A stretch of DNA of 64,000 bases from a virus: positions 1 to 64,000 of the IMG/VR virus record IMGVR_UViG_3300042869_001172. One strand, given 5' to 3'. Below, piece by piece: positions 15,861 to 25,054 of this stretch. Position 1 is the stretch's first letter, and every line of letters begins with the position of its first letter. The position numbers and the translations under genes were made by a program. The notes under the pieces were generated by a model. That model was not told the DNA's origin. It was given only the letters and a program-made list of their open reading frames with translations, and searched no databases.

Positions 15861-17362
15861 TACTTGTGATTTACAATATTAAAGGTTAATTGTTTTTTAT
15901 AGGTGTCTTTTTCACCTGATGTATTTACTTGAATATCAACATAATATTGATTTGGTATTTTATCTCTCATGTCAAACATAAAATAATATTCATTCGGTGT
16001 TCTATTAATTGGGGTCCAATCTTGAACTAAAACTTCAGTCGTCCCTTCTTTTACATATACTCGATAATATGAAGAAACATCTAATAACATTTGTTGAGCG
16101 GTATACGCCTTTTTAATGGTTACCCCAACTTTCCTGATGTCGGTATTAAGGATATTTTCATTTTGTAATATACCATAAAAATTAAATCCATATTTTTGAG
16201 GCTCCTTAGATGTTGACCCAATTTGTATTCCTGAAGTATATTCTTGGAGAATAAATTGATTTTCTACATTTGGTATTCCTTGTCCATTTATTGAAAGGTT
16301 TGACCATACATCGTAAAAAACACATGGGGCGGCACATCCTGAAAATACATTAGGAATAGTGACTTCATATATTCCTTTTGTAATTAGACAAGAAGTTAAT
16401 CCGGTCGCACCTGACCAAAGTGAATTATCTCGAGTATAAACGTTTACAATAGGGTTTCTATCTAAATTTACAAAATTCCCATTTTGGTAGATATATAGAT
16501 AAAGTTTATTAACTTGGTTTTTTAGAAATTGATTTCTATCGTCTTGAATTAAATCATTATATGTTGTTTGTAGGAATGGTTGGTAAAACGTCTGGGTTTG
16601 TCTTGAAAAGAATGCAACACTATAACTATCGGTAAGACCTGAAATATTCTCAATTTGAGGGAGATACGCCAATCCCCACCCGGTAACTCCTGTGATACTT
16701 CCATTTAACACTCCATTAATTTCGGCGGACATATCCATATATAAGTCTTCATTACCTAATTCAAAATGTTGTCGACTAACAATAGTTAATCCCGAATAAT
16801 TAACAACCCCTTGATTAGTGTTGTCATATATTCCCGGTTGAGACCAATTATCTATTGTGGTTGTTTGAAACCAGTTAGATGGTCTTGACGAATATGCACG
16901 ACTATCAACATAGGTAAGTGGGGTTGAAGAACCATTTGAGGTTCCTTTACTAACATTAAAATCACTATAATCAAATCCAACACCTTCATCCCATAGTTGA
17001 GGTCCTCCGGTAGTTCCGGAAATCTCAGGGATTCTAAATAGGATTAAATCAAATGAGGTTGCCCTTCTTCTTTCGTTTGACATGAAAGTATTTAATAATT
17101 CGTTATCAAATGAAGAGGTATTAGTCATGTTTAATGTATGTGTCATTCCGGTAGTACAACCTGTTGAGATTACACCCGATTGAATGTTTTGACGTAGTAA
17201 AGATAAATCTAAATCGAAGATGAATCTCGTATACCCAAAGTTTGGAACAATTAAATCAGAAGCACCAAAATTTAACTCAATAACAGGGTTCCTTCCTGTA
17301 TTAACATAAGAGTTTGAAATAATGGTATTGTTTTTATCTATATAAGACCTTAAAATTGACAT
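15860..17362 (-). CDS. Virion structural protein, unknown (tail/baseplate cluster)
   Basis: A 500-residue protein, beta-rich with many Asn, Thr, Gly and Tyr and few charged residues, as in phage fibre or baseplate proteins. The C-terminal ~100 residues (VYVKEGTTEVLVQDW, FMFDMRDKIPNQYYVDIQV) look like Ig-like beta domains. It follows the gp5-like gene by 21 nt and its stop overlaps the next start by one base (TAATG), indicating an operon. Exact component not recognised. Confidence 0.7.
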   Translation of the reverse strand: MSILRSYIDKNNTIISNSYVNTGRNPVIELNFGASDLIVPNFGYTRFIFDLDLSLLRQNIQSGVISTGCTTGMTHTLNMTNTSSFDNELLNTFMSNERRRATSFDLILFRIPEISGTTGGPQLWDEGVGFDYSDFNVSKGTSNGSSTPLTYVDSRAYSSRPSNWFQTTTIDNWSQPGIYDNTNQGVVNYSGLTIVSRQHFELGNEDLYMDMSAEINGVLNGSITGVTGWGLAYLPQIENISGLTDSYSVAFFSRQTQTFYQPFLQTTYNDLIQDDRNQFLKNQVNKLYLYIYQNGNFVNLDRNPIVNVYTRDNSLWSGATGLTSCLITKGIYEVTIPNVFSGCAAPCVFYDVWSNLSINGQGIPNVENQFILQEYTSGIQIGSTSKEPQKYGFNFYGILQNENILNTDIRKVGVTIKKAYTAQQMLLDVSSYYRVYVKEGTTEVLVQDWTPINRTPNEYYFMFDMRDKIPNQYYVDIQVNTSGEKDTYKKQLTFNIVNHK

Positions 17363-17376
17363 CTATCTTTTTAATT

Positions 17377-17383
17377 ATAAATA
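17377..17383 (-). promoter_or_regulatory. TATTTAT element (minus) upstream of 17362
   Basis: GATATTTATAATTAAAAAG on the minus strand; the element ends 14 nt before the ATG and lies within the gap after the gp5-like gene stop. Confidence 0.4.
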
Positions 17384-18904
17384 TCAATTAAGTCGAATAT
17401 TTTCATTAAGTATTTTAGTATAGGCATTTTGCATTTCAGTAAGTATGTTTGCAACGTTAGAACCATCTTGAGTGACATTAACAGGGGGTAATCCTGGATA
17501 AGCGTGTGTGTGACTAACCAAGAATCTAACAATTAAACTGATTAATTCTAAAAGTTCTTCACCTCTAACCATACTTGAAGTATTAGGTTCAATGTCATCT
17601 GCGAATTTTTTAGTATCAATTCCATATAATGTATTATCAAAATTTATTTTTGATTTACCCGGTATTTGAGATAGATGAGACAACAAATATAATTTATCCG
17701 CACCAATAGCGCCATATGTTGACTCTGTACTAATATAAGTATCTTGTGGGACAACTACTTTAACAGGAACTAAAGGAGTACGTAAAGTCACTTTACCTTT
17801 AACATAAATAAATCCATAACCTCCTGGGTCTGCAGAGTTTAATTTAACCTCTTTATATATTTGAGAAATATTAATTGATTCAATGCTAGATGAGGTTGAA
17901 TTAATTAATGAATACATTGAATTTGATGGTCTAAAAAATATTGGGAAATTGGTGTCTTGAGCATTAGATGAAAAAGTTACAACTCCCCCAATTGAAGGAC
18001 TTTTATCATTACATTTTTTAATAAATGCGTTAATGAATTTAATTGTGTCCGATTTAGTTAATAATGAAAAATCTTGTGTTGTTATTAATTGTTTTAGATT
18101 TTCATTAATAGGACTACCAACTGTTAAATTTTTTGTATTAACAGAAATATCTGATTTTAATTGATATAAATAAACGGAACCTCCAAACTTATCTTGACTA
18201 TTTTCAGGATTATTAACAACCCATTCTATTAGATATTTGGTTAAAAGAACATTTTCTTTAAGTTCAAAATAAGTTTTTGGTGCCAAACTTTGTTTAACAC
18301 TATTAAATTTGGTAAGTTGGAAAAATCCTCTTTGAGAATTACCGACAGGTACTACATTCGGTTGTAATGTTTCACCTTTAAATTTTCCCGCCCTTAATAA
18401 AACCTCATCTTGTTTTATAACAATATCGGCACTACCACGTCCTAATAAAGCGTTATCACCTGGTTGAGGAAATACCCCCTCATGAATACCATTATCGGTG
18501 TAAGTCCCATTTTGATTTTTTAGTGGTCTTGGGTTCTCAATCTGAAAACCGGTCCCAGTGAATTTATTTGCACCAAAATTAAATTCTTTAAATGTGGATG
18601 TCGGACTTGAGAAATTATTCTGAACGTAATATTGATTTTGATATTTAAAATCAACATTTAAAAACATTACTTGAATTAACTCGTCAACCTTTGGAACTTG
18701 ATAAACAAAATAAGGTAATAATGAATTAAACACTAACGGGTCCCTTGAAGTCCATGGGTCTTTTTCAGGATTCCATTTAGGACTATCAATACTCTTAAGA
18801 ATATCTTCGTAATTGTCCGTAACTATTCTAGCCCTTACTCTCCCAAGCATTAGAGGGTCTTGATTATCTAAGACAATACATTGATAAAATATAGGTTTAC
18901 TCAT
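17384..18904 (-). CDS. Baseplate hub/spike protein with gp5-type OB domain
   Basis: A 506-residue protein. The N terminus FYQCIVLDNQDPLMLGRVRARIV (shown in parts: FYQCIVLDNQDP, LMLGRVRARI) with LPYFVYQVPKVDELIQVMF matches the gp5/VgrG-type OB fold that anchors the central spike in contractile tails. The middle and end lack a visible lysozyme active site; residues ~440-500 include a His/Pro segment (FLVSHTHAYPGLPPVNV). Length is close to T4 gp5 (575). It is coupled to the 68-residue gene upstream through TAATG. Confidence 0.75.
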   Translation of the reverse strand: MSKPIFYQCIVLDNQDPLMLGRVRARIVTDNYEDILKSIDSPKWNPEKDPWTSRDPLVFNSLLPYFVYQVPKVDELIQVMFLNVDFKYQNQYYVQNNFSSPTSTFKEFNFGANKFTGTGFQIENPRPLKNQNGTYTDNGIHEGVFPQPGDNALLGRGSADIVIKQDEVLLRAGKFKGETLQPNVVPVGNSQRGFFQLTKFNSVKQSLAPKTYFELKENVLLTKYLIEWVVNNPENSQDKFGGSVYLYQLKSDISVNTKNLTVGSPINENLKQLITTQDFSLLTKSDTIKFINAFIKKCNDKSPSIGGVVTFSSNAQDTNFPIFFRPSNSMYSLINSTSSSIESINISQIYKEVKLNSADPGGYGFIYVKGKVTLRTPLVPVKVVVPQDTYISTESTYGAIGADKLYLLSHLSQIPGKSKINFDNTLYGIDTKKFADDIEPNTSSMVRGEELLELISLIVRFLVSHTHAYPGLPPVNVTQDGSNVANILTEMQNAYTKILNENIRLN

Positions 18905-19110
18905 TATTTAGTTCTTTCTTGATAAACTTTTAAAGTGTTATTATATAACTCCTCGACTTTATCTAAATAAAGTGTTGAGTTTATTATACTTTGTTTAGTA
19001 CCTTCAAAATCTGAAGATAGTAAATCCATGAACTCAACTAATTTTTGGTTAGGTAAGTTTTTGAGATTAGATTGCTCCTTAATTATATTTTCAAATTCTT
19101 CTTTTTTCAT
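18904..19110 (-). CDS. Small helical protein in baseplate operon
   Basis: A 68-residue protein starting MKKEEFENIIKEQSN. A longer in-frame start at 19194 would sit inside the neighbouring structural gene, so the Met at 19110, one base after that gene's stop, is preferred. It is coiled-coil-like throughout (LVEFMDLLSSDFEGTKQ, DKVEELYNNTLKVYQE). Possibly a tail assembly chaperone or baseplate accessory; no family recognised. Confidence 0.6.
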   Translation of the reverse strand: MKKEEFENIIKEQSNLKNLPNQKLVEFMDLLSSDFEGTKQSIINSTLYLDKVEELYNNTLKVYQERTK

Positions 19111-19111
19111 A

Positions 19112-21181
19112 TTATACTGGTTTTCCGACACCTGTGGCGGGACTTGTAATGGCGACTTGCACCCATTCATTTTCTGCTCTTTCCGTATCAACACCTTTAT
19201 TCGCCATTAAATTATATAATAACATTAAATTCGGGGAACCGTCAGGTAATGTACCTGTTGGTATTCCTATCCCTTGTAGTAATTCAATAGTATTAATCGA
19301 AGCTCTTTCAGGTGAAAATCCCGGTAAAAATTGAGCCATGTATAATAATGGTAGGGGTATAGCATTCCTACTAATTAATTGTTTAGGACCTAATCCGTTA
19401 ATTGTGTTAAGTAATAATAAAATGTTACTCATTAATGACTTACATTTTCGATAGTCATTGATTAGTTGTGATACAATTAATGCCAACTGAACTAATTTTA
19501 AAATAATTGCGTATTTTTTTAATCTTTGAGATTTTGTCACATCCTTTAAAATTAATACGACTAAATTTAAAATATCTTTTTTTAATTCTTGAAATAACAC
19601 TTTTAAGAATTCGCTATTAATTAAAGATATAACTTCGATTGAGAATTTTTTATATTTCTTTAAAAAATCAGCACCATCTGCAACAATATTACTCCCTTGT
19701 GTTGTATTACTATTACCTGATTGAATAACTTGATTTACTGAAGTTACCTGTTGGTTATAAGTATAGGTCGCCCCTGATTGAACAACTGAGAGTAAAGTAT
19801 AAAGTGGTAATAAGACTTTGGGAGATAAAACTCCAGATGCAACCGCCAAAGGTATTTTTTTAATTATATTTTTATCAATTGCAACACTAGCATTAAAATT
19901 AGATGGAATCATCAGAGACCACTGAGGGTTTTGTGAAATTGAATTAACAATTGTATTAATAGTGTTAACTTGTTGTTCAGTTGTTTGATTATCAACATTA
20001 TCTCGAAAATCAACAAGCTGAGAAACCAATGATTCTGTATCAACAGGTAATTTAACGTTATCACAATCAACAAATTCCATTACCCCGTTTTGAATATTTG
20101 AAATTTCAATTTCTATATTTCTTAAATCAATCTCCGTTAATTCAAAAAAACTATCATCAACCCCATCTAATTCCGCAATTTTAGCGGTACCACTAACATC
20201 AATTTCTTGCCTTGAATCAAAACAAAGTCCTAAAATTCGTTGAGCGATTAGCATAAATTTTGATTGATTAGTTATTTCCCCACTACCAATTTGAGAATTT
20301 ATACTGATTGCGCCTGAAACAATATTAACTAATTGCATTCCAACATCAACTGGGTCAATTAATTTAATAGTACTATAATAATCCGATAAAAATTCACCAA
20401 CATTATTTATATTATTTTCTCGATTAAGTAACAATACTCTATAATAATCTCCGGTTACTTGAAAGCTATTTTGTTTAGTGTATTGGAAATCAAATAAATT
20501 TTGACCGGATTTACCTAAGTAATTTTTACCGTTAATTTGTGAAAATGATTTACCTAAATTTTGAGTCTCGGTAAGTTGATACATTTGTTTGTTCATTGGA
20601 AATGACTTTGTCCCACCATACGGTTTAAATATCGTACTAGCGGACGGAACCGGTTTTTCATAAAACATTTTACCAAATTTAGTGTCTGGTGAATTTTTTA
20701 AATTAGAAAAGAAATCAATCGATTGTATAGGAATGTAAATACCTTCAGATTGAGGTAATGTGGATAATGGACTTATTTGAAGTCCGTTAAGATTAAAACC
20801 TGTATAGGTTTGTTCCTGAGAACACCCCAAAGCCTTAATTGTTTGTTCTTTAACTATTGCTGCAATTGTTGGTTCAATTTTAACCGCAACTTCGAGTACT
20901 TTTTTTTTAAGGTATCCTAATGACTCAGACCCATTTCCTTTAGTTGTCCCTAAAAAATTTAATAATTTGTCAGTTGAATTTAGAGGGTCTTTTAAATACC
21001 TTTTTTGTAAGTCTTTAATTTTATTAAGTTGTGTCGATATTTCTGCGGTAGATTTAGATAATGAATTACCCGCATTTTTAATTAAAGACTTTTCCGATTG
21101 AGACACATCATTAAATGTCTTAATTGCGTTAAGTCTACTTTGAATTTTTTGTTCAGAATTTACTAAATCAGGTATTGCCAT
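19112..21181 (-). CDS. Large tail/baseplate structural protein
   Basis: A 689-residue protein. The N-terminal ~100 residues are helical (LNAIKTFNDVSQSEKSLIK, AEISTQLNKIKDLQKRYL). The centre is mixed alpha/beta, and residues ~535-610 form a hydrophobic helical stretch (DILNLVVLILKDV, YAIILKLVQLALIVSQLI). The end is ATSPATGVGKPV. It lies between a small helical gene and the 121-residue gene in the late minus-strand operon containing the gp5-like hub, so a baseplate or tape-like role is inferred. No family recognised. Confidence 0.65.
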   Translation of the reverse strand: MAIPDLVNSEQKIQSRLNAIKTFNDVSQSEKSLIKNAGNSLSKSTAEISTQLNKIKDLQKRYLKDPLNSTDKLLNFLGTTKGNGSESLGYLKKKVLEVAVKIEPTIAAIVKEQTIKALGCSQEQTYTGFNLNGLQISPLSTLPQSEGIYIPIQSIDFFSNLKNSPDTKFGKMFYEKPVPSASTIFKPYGGTKSFPMNKQMYQLTETQNLGKSFSQINGKNYLGKSGQNLFDFQYTKQNSFQVTGDYYRVLLLNRENNINNVGEFLSDYYSTIKLIDPVDVGMQLVNIVSGAISINSQIGSGEITNQSKFMLIAQRILGLCFDSRQEIDVSGTAKIAELDGVDDSFFELTEIDLRNIEIEISNIQNGVMEFVDCDNVKLPVDTESLVSQLVDFRDNVDNQTTEQQVNTINTIVNSISQNPQWSLMIPSNFNASVAIDKNIIKKIPLAVASGVLSPKVLLPLYTLLSVVQSGATYTYNQQVTSVNQVIQSGNSNTTQGSNIVADGADFLKKYKKFSIEVISLINSEFLKVLFQELKKDILNLVVLILKDVTKSQRLKKYAIILKLVQLALIVSQLINDYRKCKSLMSNILLLLNTINGLGPKQLISRNAIPLPLLYMAQFLPGFSPERASINTIELLQGIGIPTGTLPDGSPNLMLLYNLMANKGVDTERAENEWVQVAITSPATGVGKPV

Positions 21182-21187
21182 AATATC

Positions 21188-21553
21188 TTATTTCATTTTA
21201 TATGTTTCCAAATCATCAGAAACATCCTTTTCAATAAGATTCTGTATTAAATCATCGTCTAAGTCAGCCATTGAAAATGACTCAGTATTATTACTAGATT
21301 TTTCCCAAATACTTGACTGTAGTTTAGAAAGACTAATTTTTTTCTCGACGCAATCATTAACAATTTTTTGTTGTTTTTCAATTACCGGACCAATAGTAAT
21401 CATATCGGAAGGGTCCTTCAACATTGCCAACATTTTGTTTTGAATTCTAATCGCGGTTTGTCTTTGCTCAACAAGTTCATTGTAGATTTCTTGCATAAGA
21501 GATAATATAGAGTCTTTTGAAAAATTAATTTCTTTTCTTGTAGGTCTTGCCAT
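21188..21553 (-). CDS. Hypothetical helical protein in late operon
   Basis: A 121-residue, largely alpha-helical and coiled-coil-like protein (SILSLMQEIYNELVEQRQTA, VIEKQQKIVNDCVEKKISL) with an acidic C terminus. It lies 6 nt upstream of the large structural gene and 19 nt downstream of the sigma factor gene. It may be a baseplate or tail accessory, but this is positional only. Confidence 0.6.
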   Translation of the reverse strand: MARPTRKEINFSKDSILSLMQEIYNELVEQRQTAIRIQNKMLAMLKDPSDMITIGPVIEKQQKIVNDCVEKKISLSKLQSSIWEKSSNNTESFSMADLDDDLIQNLIEKDVSDDLETYKMK

Positions 21554-21557
21554 ATTA

Positions 21558-21564
21558 ATAAATA
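21558..21564 (-). promoter_or_regulatory. TATTTAT element (minus) upstream of 21553
   Basis: AAGTATTTATTAATATG on the minus strand; the element ends 4 nt before the ATG of the 121-residue protein. Confidence 0.45.
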
Positions 21565-21572
21565 CTTCCCAT

Positions 21573-22319
21573 TTAGTTTTTCATTTTTACCTGAATAATT
21601 AGGTAAAGTTTTTTAAATCGTTTAATTGAACTACGAATTTCTTTAGTACTCAAGTTAGTCATTTCTCTTAACGAAAGAAGTATAACATTTTTATTAAATT
21701 TGTTATTATCCGCCCCTGAAAAAATCTGTTCATAATTATCAAATAAATCAATAAGAGCGTAACCTAATTTTTTTTCATTATCGTTTAATGATTCTTTCTC
21801 AATGAAGTCTTTTAATTCCTTAAGATACTCATTGATGATGGCATGACTTTCAACAATATCATCATCAATTCTATAAATCATATCCGGTCTTTCTTCAATA
21901 CTGGTGGAAATGTCTTCATAAGATACTCTCCTATTAGTTTCTTTTTGGTCTTTAATTATTTGACCCATTAAATAATTTTTACAAATGGTACCAAAATACG
22001 AATACGCTTTTTTCTCTTTTGATGGTTTGAATTTATCAACTTTTGTCATCAAAAATGAGTGAGTGTCCGTATGAATTTCAGTAAAATTCATATCTTTACG
22101 ATATAATTTGTATCGTCTAATAATAGAAGATATCATTTTATCTAAAGGCCCTCTTAAAAATTCATTATAAATTTTATTTTTTTCCTCAAAGGTTTCCGCA
22201 ATTAAAAAATTCCTTACGGCTAATTCTTCTCTTACATCAAAATAGTTTAAATTAACGGTTTTCCTACCTCTTTTTTTCGATAAAACATCTTCTGTTGACG
22301 CAGATAGAGTTTCTTGCAT
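21573..22319 (-). CDS. Late-transcription sigma factor, gp55-like
   Basis: A 248-residue protein. Residues ~100-140 contain KEKKAYSYFGTICKNYLMG and QIIKDQKETNRRVSYED, the region 2-like core-binding and melting segment shared by T4 gp55 and small sigma-70 proteins. The C-terminal part has a helical region 4-like segment (VILLSLREMTNLSTKEIRSS, then IKRFKKLYLII) that could read DNA. In T4, gp55 directs late promoters of sequence TATAAATA. Here the candidate target is the TATTTAT element found in front of many genes. The length is close to gp55 (185) plus an N-terminal extension. Confidence 0.85.
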   Translation of the reverse strand: MQETLSASTEDVLSKKRGRKTVNLNYFDVREELAVRNFLIAETFEEKNKIYNEFLRGPLDKMISSIIRRYKLYRKDMNFTEIHTDTHSFLMTKVDKFKPSKEKKAYSYFGTICKNYLMGQIIKDQKETNRRVSYEDISTSIEERPDMIYRIDDDIVESHAIINEYLKELKDFIEKESLNDNEKKLGYALIDLFDNYEQIFSGADNNKFNKNVILLSLREMTNLSTKEIRSSIKRFKKLYLIIQVKMKN

Positions 22320-23126
22320 TTACTCATTTAATGGTTCATACTTTATGGCTCTATCCTCAACGAAAAAGTATTCTCGTTTTGCCGTTTGAATCCAAAATTT
22401 TACCTCATCTTCAGTCATTACTGATTCACCAAACTTATAGTTCCAAAAAATAGAACCTTCTCTCATATTAATATGTTTGTATCCAAGCTTTGGGATGGTC
22501 ATAATTGAAACTGAATTATAAGTTAACCTTAATAAAAATTCATAGATAAATGTTAATTTAATTGACGATTTAAATCCTCCAAAATCTTCAATAATTTCTT
22601 TTTTAAAAACTGACCCGGCAGTTTGGAAATTTTGATAATTCTGCAATGTTTCATTTGTCAAAAATCCCATCTCTTGTGTAAAATTTGCCGCAAAAGTAGC
22701 CTCATTGGTGAATCCTGCGAACACTCCTTTATCGTCAGTCTCAACAACTACCGGTAAAAACATTTGTATTTCGGGGTAAGATTCTGTATATTTTTTAACA
22801 TTTTTAAACCAAATTGAAGAATATTCATCATCAAACTCAAATAATGAAATCCACTCACCTTTAGCGTTTTTAATACCATGGTTAACTTGGTCCATATAAC
22901 TCGGGTCTTTATCCCAAACTAATTTATTAATCTTTAATTCTCCAAAGTCGTATCCGCTAATGAAAGACACTAATGATTCTTCAGGAGTATGTACTATTAC
23001 TAATTCTTCAATACTGACTTGTTGATTTTTAATAGACTCAATTGCCTTATTAAAATAGTCTTCAAAGTCTTTTACTTTTGAAGATTTGATTGGTAATATA
23101 ATTGAAAGTGATAATTTGTTTTCCAT
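22320..23126 (-). CDS. Glycosyltransferase family 2-like
   Basis: A 268-residue protein starting at MENKLSLSIILPIK; the Met 13 residues upstream would run into the preceding gene, whose stop is at 23128. GT-A features: LSIILPIKSSKV at the N terminus, NAKGEWISLFEFDDEYS with the Asp-rich (DDE) metal/nucleotide-sugar site, and a C-terminal acceptor part with a later WNYKFGESVMTEDE. Co-transcribed with the GT at 23128 (1 nt apart). The likely role is sugar transfer to virion or host glycan; the acceptor is unknown. Confidence 0.8.
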   Translation of the reverse strand: MENKLSLSIILPIKSSKVKDFEDYFNKAIESIKNQQVSIEELVIVHTPEESLVSFISGYDFGELKINKLVWDKDPSYMDQVNHGIKNAKGEWISLFEFDDEYSSIWFKNVKKYTESYPEIQMFLPVVVETDDKGVFAGFTNEATFAANFTQEMGFLTNETLQNYQNFQTAGSVFKKEIIEDFGGFKSSIKLTFIYEFLLRLTYNSVSIMTIPKLGYKHINMREGSIFWNYKFGESVMTEDEVKFWIQTAKREYFFVEDRAIKYEPLNE

Positions 23127-23127
23127 A

Positions 23128-24180
23128 TTATTCTTCTGTTTTAGTGATTTGTTGTTCGAACGCATCCGCTCTCGTATTTAGGTAATTTTCAAATAATGAA
23201 ACTACTGATGATTCAAATTTTTGTTTGTCCGAAAACTGTTCTGATGTTTTTTTCATTTCATCATAAAGTTCAGGTTTAATATTATCCTCTAACCAATTTT
23301 GAATAAAATCTGAAATAACATCAGCAAGTAATGTATGGTCTGTTATCCAAATACCGTTATCTTCATTCATCCAAGTCGGAGGTAAGTCGGGAACTTTACC
23401 TATCACAGGAACATTTGATTTCATAGATTCTAATGGAAATGTACCAAATCCACTTTCATTATCTACCCAAACACTAACAAAACAATCTTTAAGAGAATTA
23501 GCAAATTCTACTTCAGATAAACCTCTTAAATCTCTAAAGGTAAACCAACGATACTGAGGAAACCTCAAATAAAATGTTTTAATTAGATTGACTGCATCAC
23601 TTTGGTCTTTAGTATGAATACCAATGATTGGCATTGCGGGTAATAATTTAGGTGTAAAAACTTCACTAATATAAGGTTCAAGAATATCAAAAGAACAACT
23701 TCTCATAACTTTCTCAATATATTCTTTTTGTTTATTATTAGTTGTGATACATTTCATAAACCCAAATTGAGACCAAGTTTGACCTGGTTGTAACGTTTCT
23801 AACATATATGAGTATGATTGAGTCAACACAATTTTAGCACATGGTAATTGTTTAACTTGGTCCATTATGTAACCAAATACTTCTGGAATAATCAAAAAAT
23901 CTTCAGGAGATATCTCCAAATTTTGACCTTCAATTGCCTTGTGAGGTAACTCCATATAAGATTCGTCTAACCATGCAACAACTCCGGCATAATCTACCTT
24001 TTCATGAAGTATGATTGGGTTGAACCCATTGTCTTTTAATGTTTTGCCCATTTGATACATAAAACGAACAGATGCTCTTGCATTACCTTTAGTGTCTTGA
24101 ACTAATAGATAAATTCTTGATTGTTTGTCTCTTAATGTTTGGATGGATTGTTTTACTTTTTCTTCTAACGAATTTTCCAT
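23128..24180 (-). CDS. GT-B glycosyltransferase (GT4-like)
   Basis: A 350-residue protein with a GT-B layout. The N-terminal Rossmann half has QSRIYLLVQDTKGNARASVR. The C-terminal half has RWFTFRDLRGLSEVEFANSL and GFGTFPLESMKSNVPVIGK, which matches the nucleotide-sugar-binding E-x-M-x(3)-P-V motif of GT4-type enzymes. No membrane segment. Part of the minus-strand glycan block. Confidence 0.8.
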   Translation of the reverse strand: MENSLEEKVKQSIQTLRDKQSRIYLLVQDTKGNARASVRFMYQMGKTLKDNGFNPIILHEKVDYAGVVAWLDESYMELPHKAIEGQNLEISPEDFLIIPEVFGYIMDQVKQLPCAKIVLTQSYSYMLETLQPGQTWSQFGFMKCITTNNKQKEYIEKVMRSCSFDILEPYISEVFTPKLLPAMPIIGIHTKDQSDAVNLIKTFYLRFPQYRWFTFRDLRGLSEVEFANSLKDCFVSVWVDNESGFGTFPLESMKSNVPVIGKVPDLPPTWMNEDNGIWITDHTLLADVISDFIQNWLEDNIKPELYDEMKKTSEQFSDKQKFESSVVSLFENYLNTRADAFEQQITKTEE

Positions 24181-24183
24181 ATT

Positions 24184-24462
24184 TTAATAGTGATTTATAA
24201 GTTTTTTGTTTAATAGGCTATTGAAGGCAATTCTAAATGGTATACTGGTATTTGATGTTTGTTTCATACCTAATGTTTCGTCAAGCTCATCATGCTCTGA
24301 TAATACCGTGTCTAACATCATTTTTACTAAGTCAAACTTAACAATATTTATTTTCACTTCGGATGTGTCTCCTGACAGTGTCTCATTATCATTGGAGATT
24401 CCAATGTATTCTTCAACTAAGTCTAAGTCAATATAATAAACTTCTCCTAATACATTAATCAT
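24184..24462 (-). CDS. Hypothetical small protein
   Basis: A 92-residue acidic protein (YYIDLDLVEEYIGISNDNE; LDTVLSEHDELDETLGMK). Its start overlaps the end of the HAD-like gene by 8 nt and it precedes the GT4-like gene, so it is in the same operon. No family recognised. Confidence 0.6.
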   Translation of the reverse strand: MINVLGEVYYIDLDLVEEYIGISNDNETLSGDTSEVKINIVKFDLVKMMLDTVLSEHDELDETLGMKQTSNTSIPFRIAFNSLLNKKLINHY

Positions 24463-25054
24463 AAATTTTTTCGATTTTAGATTTGAGCTCTTTAATACTT
24501 GATATTGAGTGCTCGATGTTAATTTCTGAGTTATAAATGGTGTTAAACTTTATTATCGTTTTACCCTCAGGATAGTCTAATAATAGTTTAGGATTTGCGG
24601 TAAGTAAAACGTCTATTGAATCCCACATCAAATTTATTGTTGATTCGCTATAAAATTTTATAGTTTCGACTAAACAACCAAATTTTGAAATAAAAAATAA
24701 TGAAGCTGGTTTTGATTTACCCATTTCATCGGAAACAATTAAAACATCATGATTATCCCTAATGTCCAAATAAAATTCGTTAAAGTCGGACATACTCGAT
24801 ATTTCAACAGACCCCGAATGACCGAAAATCTCCATTGTATGTTCTTTATAAAGAAAATCATATAATTCGTCCTCATTTTTAAATTTAAGGTGAGTCATGA
24901 TATTCAAAGTTGTCAAATCAGAGATTACTTGATATTCAAATCCCTCTTCACCTTCTTCTTTAAATGGATTTTCAATATACCATTTTTCGTACTCTTGTTG
25001 TATTTTTTTAAGGGTATCTCTCAACACCCCATTTAACTCTATCCCAATTCTCAT
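24455..25054 (-). CDS. HAD-like protein, apparently without catalytic aspartate
   Basis: A 199-residue protein. The N terminus MRIGIELNGVLRDT has the shape of the HAD motif I (DxDGVLxDT), but both aspartates are replaced (E-L-N). Later segments HDVLIVSDEMGKSKPASLFF resemble the motif II/III region with a conserved Lys, and SIDVLLTANPKLLLDYPEGK resembles motif IV. The fold therefore looks HAD-like but phosphatase activity is doubtful. It overlaps PhoH by 4 nt (ATGA) and the next gene by 8 nt. Confidence 0.6.
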   Translation of the reverse strand: MRIGIELNGVLRDTLKKIQQEYEKWYIENPFKEEGEEGFEYQVISDLTTLNIMTHLKFKNEDELYDFLYKEHTMEIFGHSGSVEISSMSDFNEFYLDIRDNHDVLIVSDEMGKSKPASLFFISKFGCLVETIKFYSESTINLMWDSIDVLLTANPKLLLDYPEGKTIIKFNTIYNSEINIEHSISSIKELKSKIEKIYD

